This document shows, one piece after another, positions 11,301-19,013 of a stretch of 64,000 nt of DNA. Made by a program: the position numbers and the translations under genes. This DNA comes from JAFKFH01 sp017307375 (GTDB lineage Bacteria > Pseudomonadota > Alphaproteobacteria > Ferrovibrionales > Ferrovibrionaceae): NCBI GenBank assembly GCA_965229335.1, contig OZ245874.1, forward strand, positions 6,696,001 through 6,760,000, read 5' to 3'. Position 1 is the stretch's first letter; each line of letters opens with the position of its first letter. The notes beneath the pieces are model-generated. The model saw only the letters and a program-made list of their open reading frames with translations. It did no database searches and was not told where the DNA came from.

Positions 11301-12656
11301 TATCACGAGATGGCCGCCGAAGGCGTATCGCGGATTGCGCGCGGTCGCCTGCGCGAAGCTCTCCCGGTAGCTGTCGCCTTCCGACTGGATGGTGATGCTG
11401 CGGGTCAGCAGCGCCACGGCCGCGCGCGTCTCCAGCCCCTCGGCCTGCAGTTTCGGATCGATGGTCAGGCGCGGCTTGCCGTCGGCGCCCAGCGCCTTGT
11501 CGAGGCGGGCGGACAGCGGATAGCGTTCGCCCTGGTGGCGATAGAGCACGCCGCATTCGGCATCGGGCTTGTTCGCGTCGCAATTGCTCCGCCGGAACGA
11601 GACGACGTTGCCGCTGATGCCGGTGATCGTCAGCTGCTCGGAATGATCGGGCAGATAGTCGGTCGTGGTCACCACGATCTCGTCGCCGACCGTCCATCTG
11701 GCCGGCGCCCAGGCCGCGCCCGGCACACGGTCGAGCGTCAGGCTGGTCGCGCCGGGCTGCAGGGTGGCGCCCAGGCGGATCCAGCTGTTGCCGCTCGATG
11801 TCGGATCCTCGGTCTGGCCGTCGGCGGGCGGCGGCAATGCCCCCTTGGCCCCGTAGAGTTCGAGCGACGCGCCGTAGGCGAGGCCGATGCTCTTGTAGCC
11901 GAAATAGCCGATGCGGCCGAGGGCGTCCTTCTTCCCGTCACCCAGCAGGGGATCATACTGGTAGAAGTAATCCTTGAAGCCGCCGCCGCCGGGCATCGTG
12001 CCCTTGACCATGCCGTTCGAATCCCAGGCCTGCGGGTTGATGCCGCACGGGCGCTGGCCGGGGTCAAGTTCCTCGCTGCGGCAGACCGCGCCCTGGGCCT
12101 GCACCGTCGGATCGCCGTTGCTTTGATCGGCGCCATAGAGATGGATCCGCAGCCGGCCGCCGAGTTCGCCGAAAGCGGCGACCGCCGACGACAGCACCGG
12201 CTGCAGCATCTGGCTCTCCGACTGGCCGTTGCCCGGTATCGGCGGCGGCAGCGATGGGGTGGAGCGGCCGGCGATCATCCGGCCCCCGGATTCGACGATG
12301 ATCGCGCTCGCCCAGAAATCGGTAAGCGAATTCCGCTTCTCGACGAATTCGAGCACGCCGCCGCGCAGGATGTTGACGTTGGCGAACTTCCATTCGCCGC
12401 TGACCTCGAGGGCGCTCGGCGTCGTCACCTGGCACGGGCCGTTGACGATCAGGTTCGGCGCGCCGGCCTTGAGGTCGGGTATCGGCAGGATCGGAATCGG
12501 ATCGCCGTCGATGTCGGTGCCGCAGAAGACCGTCGGTGTCTCGGTCGATTGCGCCAGGGCCGGCGCGCCGGCCAGCGGGACGCCGAACAGCAGCAGAAGG
12601 ACGGTTGCGGTCGCGGCATGACGGCGACGGTTGATCGGCGGGGCGATCGGGGGCAT
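8394..12656 (-). CDS. Very large secreted G8/PbH1 repeat protein, CEMIP/TMEM2-like
   Basis: This 1420-residue protein begins with a clear signal peptide (NRRRHAATATVLLLLFGVPLAGAPALA, cut near ALA-QS). Residues about 65-130 have the beta-strand pattern of a G8 domain (LEVSGEWKFANVNILRGG, then IIVESGGRMIAG). Around 470-560 is a right-handed beta-helix region with landmarks GHYPVHFHMA, VVVHSTQNLTIARNVGY, SIGHGFYLED and RFHSNIGIHAR. This is the arrangement of animal CEMIP/KIAA1199 and TMEM2, which bind or degrade hyaluronan, and of fibrocystin-like proteins. The C-terminal third is Cys-rich and unassigned. The start at 12656 has AGGAGA seven bases upstream; an ATG at 12689 is less likely. Function in bacteria is unknown; an extracellular glycan or adhesion role is inferred. 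Confidence 0.75.
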   Translation of the reverse strand: MPPIAPPINRRRHAATATVLLLLFGVPLAGAPALAQSTETPTVFCGTDIDGDPIPILPIPDLKAGAPNLIVNGPCQVTTPSALEVSGEWKFANVNILRGGVLEFVEKRNSLTDFWASAIIVESGGRMIAGRSTPSLPPPIPGNGQSESQMLQPVLSSAVAAFGELGGRLRIHLYGADQSNGDPTVQAQGAVCRSEELDPGQRPCGINPQAWDSNGMVKGTMPGGGGFKDYFYQYDPLLGDGKKDALGRIGYFGYKSIGLAYGASLELYGAKGALPPPADGQTEDPTSSGNSWIRLGATLQPGATSLTLDRVPGAAWAPARWTVGDEIVVTTTDYLPDHSEQLTITGISGNVVSFRRSNCDANKPDAECGVLYRHQGERYPLSARLDKALGADGKPRLTIDPKLQAEGLETRAAVALLTRSITIQSEGDSYRESFAQATARNPRYAFGGHLVIRQGFEKLQVQGVEFKQLGQGGRKGHYPVHFHMARIAPPGSWVKDSSINESMTRWVVVHSTQNLTIARNVGYLSIGHGFYLEDSTEIDNRFHSNIGIHARAATDSPVNPRRIPGILVDNSKTGDSFPFLTDGNHPSVFWITNNWNEFIGNAAVGAGTCGACYWVAPSYAEGAHHGGMQWEGYAALQNSQAKAGTTPLKAFYKNTCSSAMNSFISINITEACLGVASPAETPQPGELQILKSLAPTAAADPAYYPKIGDVPHSTHCPVASADRQTPGMPTVYDCSKVETCSNGRDNCGATVLDHYTTSFNWAAHNFAAIWLRQFWYLFDNSAITDVMTAGITFVSGGDYTKSSSPEGYWALASNSIFVGETQPGNPLAYSIGPTNKDSGLRCDNKAGNSCVVRNSGVSFQKSNWGVNQRFYSIYDGPNYQDSNAYLDIRTRDCSVDNGCIWADTNTIGVRKDASKTGNAACYAPNAAIAWKQPNGFYYPPAFHSANLYFDNVDIRHYVIAPVFKPTQPIGGAVVPNFGQGGSYLTDFTKADQQYCYFPDNGFNNFTDIDRQTELNDDDGSLTGFTQTISVNEDPFFNAPVETSECRSNIGVDPVLACNGQPTPKGVDSTAKTSPYDYVTTALIPDCSQPGVCTTDRNPTWSEDCAGPFCYGVPIFRQYLKGSPANGSGEWAQWKANGCDTNPGTAACRWPFLRMAGQKTWQRSNLTANYGSYYIDTTVSLATQQKEAFTTEPGDHAVNVFQAGKTYALMFLFAKNSTRQTYRLYVGNNFNKDANVRALRGAILTKPTTFSADSNVSKWLTTDYANGILTINIDFALAADLKPSKANGSCQPQTFCTMNASDNCVCSLADDDPLVLANPGIKASCNRACGHWAMKDMDCPIGGCYAVGITMGSDFVADDVQRRPQPTAFPGPTVMSLAPGSGDRGWETLFSRTATLPDGKAGGTCYYDKVPGTAECVRPPN

Positions 12657-12791
12657 GGCTGGTCTCCTGACGAGCGGTTGGCCGGCCATGTCCGTATCGC
12701 GCCCGCAACAACGCGCCGGGATGGCACGTCATAGTAGACGGTGATCCCGGGCGCCTTGCGCGCTTTGGTTGGAAGATTTTGACGACTATTG

Positions 12792-12815
12792 GAAATTCCT
12801 GGAAACAGGAATTTC
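12792..12815. terminator. Hairpin after livF, before the G8 gene
   Basis: GAAATTCCTG (12792-12801) pairs perfectly with CAGGAATTTC (12806-12815) around a GAAA tetraloop. It lies just past the livF stop on the minus strand and within the leader region of the G8 gene. It probably ends the gentisate–liv operon; a regulatory role for the G8 gene is also possible. Confidence 0.55.
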
Positions 12816-12836
12816 GTCCAATATCCTCACACCCGC

Positions 12837-13541
12837 CTAGACGCCGACATATCGGTGGGCGATGTCGGGGTTCTGGTCGAGTTCGGCGGAGGTGCCGGCC
12901 CAGACGGTGCGTCCCTTCTCGACGATGAAATGCCGGTCGGCGAGGCGCTTGAGCACGGCGAGGTTCTTGTCGACGATCAGGATGGCCTGGCCGGCGGCCT
13001 TCAGCGTCTCGACGCAGCGCCAGATCTCGGCGCGGATCAGCGGCGCCAGGCCCTCGGTCGCCTCGTCGAGGATCAGCAGTTGCGGGTTGGTCATCAGCGC
13101 GCGGCCGACCGCCAGCATCTGCTGCTCGCCGCCCGACAGCGTCGAGGCCATCTGGCCGGCCCGCTCGCGCAGCCGCGGGAACAGGCCGTAGACCTTGTCG
13201 AGATCCCAGGGCGAGCGCGCGTTCAGCCGGTTCGACGCCGTCGCCACCAGGTTCTCGCGCACGGTCAGCGTCGGAAACACCTGCCGCCCTTCCGGCACCA
13301 GCCCCAGCCCCAGCCGCGCCACCCGCTCCGGCGCCGCCCCGGTGATCGCCCGGCTGCCGAACCGCACCTGGCCCGACCGCGCCGGCAGCAGCCCCATCAC
13401 CGTCTTGATCGTTGTCGTCTTGCCCATGCCGTTGCGGCCGAGCAGCGTCACCACCTCGCCCGCCCCCACCTTCAGCGACATGTCGAACAGCACCTGGCTG
13501 CGCCCGTAGGCCGCCTGCAGACCCTCGACCTCCAGCATCAC
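12837..13541 (-). CDS. livF: Liv-type ABC transporter ATPase (LivF), system 1
   Basis: This 234-residue ATPase of the LivF type powers uptake through the LivHM channel. Walker A is LLGRNGMGKTT, the ABC signature is LSGGEQQ, and the Walker B region is LLILDEATEGLAP, where the EGLAP extension is characteristic of LivF. It is the last gene of a minus-strand operon and overlaps livG by 4 bp (ATGA). Because the operon begins with gentisate dioxygenase and fumarylpyruvate-hydrolase-like genes, the cargo is more likely an aromatic acid than a branched-chain amino acid. That is inference from context. Confidence 0.93.
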   Translation of the reverse strand: MMLEVEGLQAAYGRSQVLFDMSLKVGAGEVVTLLGRNGMGKTTTIKTVMGLLPARSGQVRFGSRAITGAAPERVARLGLGLVPEGRQVFPTLTVRENLVATASNRLNARSPWDLDKVYGLFPRLRERAGQMASTLSGGEQQMLAVGRALMTNPQLLILDEATEGLAPLIRAEIWRCVETLKAAGQAILIVDKNLAVLKRLADRHFIVEKGRTVWAGTSAELDQNPDIAHRYVGV

Positions 13542-14293
13542 ATCGCCTCCTCGCCGTCGCCGAGATAGGCCGCCTTCACCGCCGGGTCGTCGCGGATCGC
13601 CGCCGGCGTCCCCGTCGCCACCGCATGGCCGTAGACCAGCACCGTGATCCGGTCGGCCAGCGCGAACACCGCCTCCATGTCGTGCTCCACCAGCAGCATG
13701 GTGATCCGCCCCTTCAGACCCAGCAGGAACTCGGTCATCGCCCGGCTCTCGGTCTGCCCCATCCCCGCCATCGGCTCGTCCAGCAGCAGCAGCCGCGGCC
13801 GGGTCGCCAGCGCCATCGCCAGCTCGAGCTGGCGCTGCTCGCCATGCGCCAGGTCCGAGGTGCGGATATCCGCCCGCGCGCCCAGCCCGACCTCGTCGAG
13901 CAGCGCCCGCGCCGGCTCGCGCAGCGCCCGGTCGGCCCGCGCGTCGCCCCAGAAGCGGAACGACGAGCCCGCCGCGATCTGCACCGCCAGCGCCACGTTG
14001 TCGAGGGCCGAGAACTCGGGCAGCACCGAGGTGATCTGGAACGAGCGTGCCAGGCCCTTGGCCACGCGCTGCGGCATGGTCAGCCCGGTGATGTCCTCGC
14101 CGGCGAAGCGGATCGTGCCGGCATTCGGCGCGATCTCGCCCGAAAGCTGGGCGATCGCCGTGGTCTTGCCCGCCCCGTTCGGCCCGATCAGCGCGTGGAT
14201 CTCGCCCTCGGCCACCTCGAGGTTCAGGTTGTCGGTCGCGGTCAGGCCCCCGAACCGCTTGATCAGGCCCTCGACCTGCAGCAGCGCGCTCAT
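13538..14293 (-). CDS. livG: Liv-type ABC transporter ATPase (LivG), system 1
   Basis: This 251-residue ATPase of the LivG type pairs with LivF at the cytoplasmic face of the transporter. Walker A is LIGPNGAGKTT and the signature segment is LAHGEQRQLELAMAL. The Walker B region is LLLLDEPMAGMGQTE, followed by the family's LVEHDMEAVF H-loop and the typical C-terminal end AAYLGDGEEAM. The frame is open upstream, but the ATG at 14293 starts the homologous MSALLQVEGLIKRFGG and overlaps the livM stop by 4 bp. Translational coupling with both neighbours is evident. Confidence 0.94.
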   Translation of the reverse strand: MSALLQVEGLIKRFGGLTATDNLNLEVAEGEIHALIGPNGAGKTTAIAQLSGEIAPNAGTIRFAGEDITGLTMPQRVAKGLARSFQITSVLPEFSALDNVALAVQIAAGSSFRFWGDARADRALREPARALLDEVGLGARADIRTSDLAHGEQRQLELAMALATRPRLLLLDEPMAGMGQTESRAMTEFLLGLKGRITMLLVEHDMEAVFALADRITVLVYGHAVATGTPAAIRDDPAVKAAYLGDGEEAM

Positions 14294-15273
14294 CCCTTCG
14301 GCCCTCCGATCCCGGCGAGGAAGCCGTAGAGGCCCCGCTTGGCGAACAGGATGATCACCACCAGCAGCGGGCCCAGCACGAACATCCAGTGTTCGGTCCA
14401 GCCGGCCAGCAGCGATTCCAGCCCGACCAGCGCCGCCGCCCCGAACACCGGCCCGAACAGCGTGCCGACCCCGCCCAGGATCACCATCACCATCAGTTCG
14501 CCCGACTTGGTCCAGTGCAGCATGTCCGGGCTGACGAAGCGCAGGAAGTTGGCCATCAGCGCCCCGGCCAGCCCCGCGCCGGCGCCGGCGATGACGAAGG
14601 CGGTCAGCTTGTAGCGATAGGCGGCCAGGCCCAAGGCCCCCATCCGCCGCTCGTTCTGGCGGATCCCCTGCAGCACCAGCCCGAAGCGCGAGCGCACCAG
14701 CCGCCGGCACAGATAGAGGAAGGCGACCAGGAGGCCCAGGCAGACATAGTAGAACGCCGTGGTATCCCGCAGGTCGAGCCCCGGGAACTCGTTGCGCCGG
14801 CGGAACGACATGCCGTCGTCGCCGCCATAGACCTTCAGCGACACGAACAGGAAGAACAGCATCTGGGCGAAGGCCAGGGTGATCATGATGAAATGCACGC
14901 CCGAGGTGCGCAGGCTGAGCGCCCCGACGATGCCGGCCGCCACCGCCGACACGACCATCGCCGCCGGCCAGGTGATCCAGGCCGCGGTGGCCCCGGGGAT
15001 CAGCCCGAACAGCGGCGTGCCCTCGGCCGACTGGAAGGCCAGGATGCCGACGACATAGCCGCCCAGCCCGAAGAAGGCGGCATGGCCGAACGACACCATG
15101 CCGCCGAAGCCGAGGATCAGGTCGAGGCTGGCGGCGGCCATCGCGTAGATCAGCACCCGGGTGCCGATGGTCAGCAGCTGCGGGCTGCCCAGCGCGGCCG
15201 AGATCCAGGGCAGCAGGACCAGGAGCGCGAGGGCCAGGCCGATGACGATGAATTGGCGGCGGGTCTCAACCAT
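14290..15273 (-). CDS. livM: Liv-type permease LivM, system 1
   Basis: This 327-residue inner-membrane permease starts MVETRRQFIVIGLAL and has eight or more hydrophobic segments. Family landmarks include GYGGMVSFGHAAFFGLG-like (here GFGGMVSFGHAAFFGLG), SLRTSGVHFIMITLAFAQM and the cytoplasmic EAA-like loop GIRQNERRMGALG. It forms the translocation pore with LivH. An earlier in-frame ATG at 15291 exists, but 15273 gives the usual N-terminus. Either start overlaps the 3' end of livH, so translation is coupled. The livG gene follows with an ATGA overlap. Confidence 0.93.
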   Translation of the reverse strand: MVETRRQFIVIGLALALLVLLPWISAALGSPQLLTIGTRVLIYAMAAASLDLILGFGGMVSFGHAAFFGLGGYVVGILAFQSAEGTPLFGLIPGATAAWITWPAAMVVSAVAAGIVGALSLRTSGVHFIMITLAFAQMLFFLFVSLKVYGGDDGMSFRRRNEFPGLDLRDTTAFYYVCLGLLVAFLYLCRRLVRSRFGLVLQGIRQNERRMGALGLAAYRYKLTAFVIAGAGAGLAGALMANFLRFVSPDMLHWTKSGELMVMVILGGVGTLFGPVFGAAALVGLESLLAGWTEHWMFVLGPLLVVIILFAKRGLYGFLAGIGGPKG

Positions 15274-16180
15274 GGGCGGGGAACAATCCACGGGGGCGCC
15301 ACAACAGCACCACGGCCATCAGGAGGTAGATCGCCATCGACGACAGCCCGCCGCCGAAGCCGTCGGCGTCGGAGGCCGACATGAAGGTCTTGAGGATGCC
15401 CGGCAGGAAGGCGCGGGTCAGCGTGTCGACCAGCCCGACCAGCAGCGCGCCGGCGACGGCCCCGCGGATCGAGCCGACCCCGCCGATGACGATGACGACG
15501 AAGGTGGTGATCAGGATCTGGTCGCCCATGCCGACCTGGACCGAGAACACCGGCCCGGCCAGCGCCCCGGCCAGGCCGGCGAGCAGCGCGCCCAGCCCGA
15601 ACACCGCGGTGTAGAGCAGCCGGATGTCGACGCCGAGCGCCCGGACCATGTCGCGGCTGGTGGCGCCGGCCCGCACCAGCATGCCGATGCGGGTGCGCTG
15701 GATCACCAGGTAGAGCATCAGCGCCACCAGGATGCCGACGACGATGATGCCCAGGCGATAGACCGGATAGGGCACGCCGGGGATGATCTCGACCGAACCC
15801 GACAGGAACGGCGGGATCTCGGCGCGCAGCGGCTGGCGGCCGAACAGGATCACCATGCTCTCGTTGAAGAACAGGATCAGCCCGAAGGTCGCCAGCACCT
15901 GGTCGAGATGGTCGCGGGCATAGAGCCGGCGCAGCACCAGGTATTCGACCGCCATGCCGACGGCGGCGGCCGCCCCCAGCCCGCCCAGCAGCCCCAGCAG
16001 GAACGAGCCGGTATGGTTCGCCGTATAGGCCGCGGCAAACGCCCCGACCATGTACAGCGAACCCTGCGCCAGGTTGATCAGCCCCATGATGCCGAACACC
16101 AGGGTCAGACCGGCCGCCAGCAGGAACAGCATAACGCCGAACTGCAGGCCGTTCAGCACCTGCTCAAGGAATAGAAGCAT
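15266..16180 (-). CDS. livH: Liv-type permease LivH, system 1
   Basis: This 304-residue polytopic permease has the LivH landmarks LFLLAAGLTLVFGIMGLINLAQGSLYMVGA near the N-terminus and TTFVVIVIGGVGSIRGAVAGALLVGLVDTL in the second half. It has about eight predicted membrane spans. It forms a heterodimeric channel with LivM. It starts 42 bases after the binding-protein gene in the same operon, and that gap shows no strong terminator. The length is at the normal upper range, with a short insertion near SASDADGFGGG. Confidence 0.93.
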   Translation of the reverse strand: MLLFLEQVLNGLQFGVMLFLLAAGLTLVFGIMGLINLAQGSLYMVGAFAAAYTANHTGSFLLGLLGGLGAAAAVGMAVEYLVLRRLYARDHLDQVLATFGLILFFNESMVILFGRQPLRAEIPPFLSGSVEIIPGVPYPVYRLGIIVVGILVALMLYLVIQRTRIGMLVRAGATSRDMVRALGVDIRLLYTAVFGLGALLAGLAGALAGPVFSVQVGMGDQILITTFVVIVIGGVGSIRGAVAGALLVGLVDTLTRAFLPGILKTFMSASDADGFGGGLSSMAIYLLMAVVLLWRPRGLFPAHG

Positions 16181-16222
16181 CGCCGCGCCCGGTTGCCGCC
16201 GCCTTTCTTATCGCCCCAGACC

Positions 16223-17392
16223 TCAGTTCCACTTCAGCTTGCAATCCTTGGCGTAGGCGTCGCCATGATTGGTCAGCACCTTGCCGGTGGTCTTGAGCGA
16301 CAGCTTGCCGCCGTCATTGGCGACGCCCAGCGCATACCAGTCCTGGATCGGATGCTGGTTGTTGGCAAACTTGAACGCCCCGCGCACCGCCTGGAAATCG
16401 GCCTTGCGCAAGGCGCCGCGGAAGGCCGCGGCATCCTCGACCTTGCCGCCCGTGGCCTTCAGCGCCGAGGCGATCAGCCGCGCGGTGTCGTAACCCTGAC
16501 TGGCGGCGAAGGTCGGCAGGCGGTTGTACTTCTTCTGGAAATCGGCGACGAACTGCTGCGAGGCGGGATTGTCGAAATCGGCATTCCACTGCGAGGTGAG
16601 CTGGACGCCGAGCGCCGCGTCGCCCACCGCCTCGAGGATCCGGCTGTCGAGCGACGGGGCCGGCACGACCATCGGGATCGTCTGCTTCAGCCCGGCCTGG
16701 ACGTACTGCTTCATGAAGGTGATGCCGAGGCCGCCGGGATGGAACTGGAACACCGCGTCCGGCTTGGCCGCGCGGATCTGGGCCAGTTCGGCCGAAAAGT
16801 CGGTCTGGTCGAGCTTGGTGTAGATCTCGGCGACGACCTCGCCCTTGTACATCCGCTTGAACCCGGCCAGCGCATCCTTGCCGGCCTGGTAGTTCGGGGC
16901 CAGGATCACCATCTTCTTGTAGCCGAGCATCGTCGCCTGCTGCCCTGCCGCCTCGTGCAGCGTGTCGTTCTGCCAGGAGGCGACGAAGTAGTTTTCGTCG
17001 CAATCCTTGCCGGCGAAGTTCGACGGGGCGGCGTTCGGGCTGACGTAGAAGGCGCCGGCCTCGAGGATGTCGGGCAGCACCGCCGACAGCACGTTCGAGA
17101 AATTGATGCCGGTGATGATCTTGGCCTTCTCGGACTTGATGAACTTCTCGGCGACCTGCTTGGCCGTGCCCGGCTTCAGCGCATCATCCTCGACCAGCAA
17201 TTGCACCGGCACGCCGCCGAGCTTGCCGCCTTCCTGCTCAATCGCCAGGGCGAAGGCATCGCGAATGTCTTCGCCGAGATAGCCGCCGGGGCCGGACAGC
17301 GTCGTGATCATCCCGATCTTGACCTGGGCGGAGGCGGCGGTGGCGGTCAGCGCGACGAGCGCGCTGCCGAGCAGCAGAGCAAGCTTGGTCAT
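16223..17392 (-). CDS. Liv-type periplasmic binding protein, system 1
   Basis: This 389-residue periplasmic binding protein has a signal peptide (MTKLALLLGSALVALTATAASA, cut before QVKIG). The mature part begins KIGMITTLSGPGGYLGEDIRDAF, the standard start of Peripla_BP_6/LivK proteins. It captures the ligand and docks on LivHM. AAGGAA lies just upstream of the ATG. It is strikingly similar to the orphan binding protein at 46431-47600 across its length, for example YLGED.RDAF.LAIEQEGGKLGGVPV and FQFHPGGLGITF in both. Context with gentisate dioxygenase suggests an aromatic acid ligand such as salicylate or a related hydroxybenzoate. Confidence 0.9.
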   Translation of the reverse strand: MTKLALLLGSALVALTATAASAQVKIGMITTLSGPGGYLGEDIRDAFALAIEQEGGKLGGVPVQLLVEDDALKPGTAKQVAEKFIKSEKAKIITGINFSNVLSAVLPDILEAGAFYVSPNAAPSNFAGKDCDENYFVASWQNDTLHEAAGQQATMLGYKKMVILAPNYQAGKDALAGFKRMYKGEVVAEIYTKLDQTDFSAELAQIRAAKPDAVFQFHPGGLGITFMKQYVQAGLKQTIPMVVPAPSLDSRILEAVGDAALGVQLTSQWNADFDNPASQQFVADFQKKYNRLPTFAASQGYDTARLIASALKATGGKVEDAAAFRGALRKADFQAVRGAFKFANNQHPIQDWYALGVANDGGKLSLKTTGKVLTNHGDAYAKDCKLKWN

Positions 17393-17416
17393 CTGGAGTT
17401 CCTTCCCCTCAAAGGT

Positions 17417-18061
17417 TCATTCCGCGGGCGGCTGTGCCGCCAGCCAGTCGGCATAGGTCACCCGGTCCATCTGGAACAGGTCGGTCGAGCGGGCGTACCA
17501 GCCCGCCCCGTGCATGCGCGCGATCAGGCCCAGCGACGGCGTGTCGACGTGGCAGCGCCTGGCATCGATCACGGCCTCGTCGGCGATATGAATGACCAGC
17601 ACCTGGCCGACCGCCAGCAACTGGCGCGGGCCGGTCTCGATATTGTGCAGGCTGCGGCATTCGATCTGGACGGGCGAACCGGCGATGCGCGGCGGCGCCA
17701 CCTTGAACGACGGCTCGTGACCGAGCCTGGCGGCCGCCAGTTCGTCGACCTCGGGCGGTGCATCCATGCAGGTGATCGACATCTGCGGCCCGAGCGCCTC
17801 GGGCACCAGGTTCACCACGAACTCGCCGGTCGCCAGAATGTTGGCCGCGGTGTCCTTGAAGGCGCCCTGCCCGTTCTTCATCATGCCCAGGCAGACGATC
17901 GGCGGATCCGAGCCCATCGCATTGAAGAACGAGTAGGGCGCGGCGTTGATCACCCCGGCGGGCGACAGCGTCGTCACCCAGCCGATCGGACGCGGCGTCA
18001 CCGTCGAGGTGAGGAGCTTGTAGCCGTCGTTCACCGAAAGCTCGGACAGATCGAACCGCAT
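17417..18061 (-). CDS. Flavin-reductase-like FMN-binding protein
   Basis: This 214-residue protein of the flavin reductase-like (DIM6/NTAB, split-barrel FMN-binding) family has landmarks TPRPIGWVTTLSPAGVINAAPYSFFNAMGSDPP and KDTAANILATGEFVVNLVPE. Members bind FMN and either reduce free flavin with NAD(P)H or act on unknown substrates. It lies between the FAH hydrolase and the Liv binding protein in the gentisate operon. It could serve an oxygenase, but the monooxygenase of the locus has its own FAD domain and should not need a flavin supplier. Its true role here is open. The start is supported by a GGGAGAGG site. Confidence 0.83.
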   Translation of the reverse strand: MRFDLSELSVNDGYKLLTSTVTPRPIGWVTTLSPAGVINAAPYSFFNAMGSDPPIVCLGMMKNGQGAFKDTAANILATGEFVVNLVPEALGPQMSITCMDAPPEVDELAAARLGHEPSFKVAPPRIAGSPVQIECRSLHNIETGPRQLLAVGQVLVIHIADEAVIDARRCHVDTPSLGLIARMHGAGWYARSTDLFQMDRVTYADWLAAQPPAE

Positions 18062-18088
18062 GGCCCTCTCCCTCGACCGTGGTTGCCG

Positions 18089-18994
18089 TCAGGCGCCGAC
18101 GACGGTGTTGCGCAGGGTACCGATCCCCTCGACCTCGACGACGACCTCGTCGCCGGCCTTGAGGAACTGCGGCGGATCATAGGAAATGCCGACGCCGGCC
18201 GGCGTGCCGGTGGCGATGACGTCGCCGGGCTCGAGCGTCACGCCGCGCGTGATATGCTCGATCAGCGCGCCGGTCTTGAAGATCATGTAGGACGTGTTCG
18301 AATCCTGCTTCTGCACGCCGTTGACCTTGATGCCGATCTTCAGATCGTGCGGATCGGCGATCTCGTCGGCGGTGACGAGCCAGGGCCCCATCGGGCAGAA
18401 CGTGTCCTGGCCCTTCGAGAACCCCCACTGGCCGCCGTAGCGCATGTCACGCGCCGAGATGTCGTTGACGCAGGTATAGCCGAAGACATGGTCGCGCCAG
18501 TCGGCCTCGGCGACGTTGCGGCAGCGCGTGCCGATGACCACGGCCAGCTCGGCTTCCCAGTCGAGCTGCTGGGTCTGCTTCGGGTTGTGGACGATCGCGG
18601 CCTCCGGCCCGATGATCGAGGTCGACGGCTTGATGAAGGTCACCGGATGGGTCGGCAGTTCCTTCTGGGTCTGCATCGCGCGATTCGATTCGGCGACATG
18701 CTCGACATAGTTCAGGCCGATGCCGATCACCCCCTTGGGCGGGCGCGGCACCGGCGCCAGCAGCGTCGCGCCGGCCAACGGCGTCGTGGTGCCGGCGGGC
18801 CATTTGCCCTCGTGCGCGGCGATCAGCGCCTTGGCGCGATCGAGTGCCGCCGGGCTCTGCTCGATGAAGGTGACGATGTCGCCCGGCAGGCTCTGCCCGG
18901 CGGCGGCGGCGAGGTCGACCAGATCGACGATGTCGGCGCCGACCACGGCACCGAAGCGGGCGGCATCGCCGCGGCGGTAATTGACGAGCTTCAT
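18089..18994 (-). CDS. FAH-family hydrolase, probable fumaryl-/maleylpyruvate hydrolase
   Basis: This 301-residue protein of the fumarylacetoacetate hydrolase family has the metal-binding pattern in GPEAAIVHNPKQTQQLDWEAELAVVIG and the following VFGYTCVNDISARD. GVTLEPGDVIATGTPAGVG is the typical family C-terminal signature. Members cleave C–C bonds of ring-fission products. Located 19 bases after gentisate 1,2-dioxygenase in the same operon, it most likely hydrolyses fumarylpyruvate (or maleylpyruvate directly) to pyruvate plus fumarate or malate. No maleylpyruvate isomerase gene is visible nearby. The ATG at 18994 gives the canonical MKLVNYRRGD start. Confidence 0.88.
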   Translation of the reverse strand: MKLVNYRRGDAARFGAVVGADIVDLVDLAAAAGQSLPGDIVTFIEQSPAALDRAKALIAAHEGKWPAGTTTPLAGATLLAPVPRPPKGVIGIGLNYVEHVAESNRAMQTQKELPTHPVTFIKPSTSIIGPEAAIVHNPKQTQQLDWEAELAVVIGTRCRNVAEADWRDHVFGYTCVNDISARDMRYGGQWGFSKGQDTFCPMGPWLVTADEIADPHDLKIGIKVNGVQKQDSNTSYMIFKTGALIEHITRGVTLEPGDVIATGTPAGVGISYDPPQFLKAGDEVVVEVEGIGTLRNTVVGA

Positions 18995-19013
18995 TGTTGT
19001 CCCCAGAGGATGA

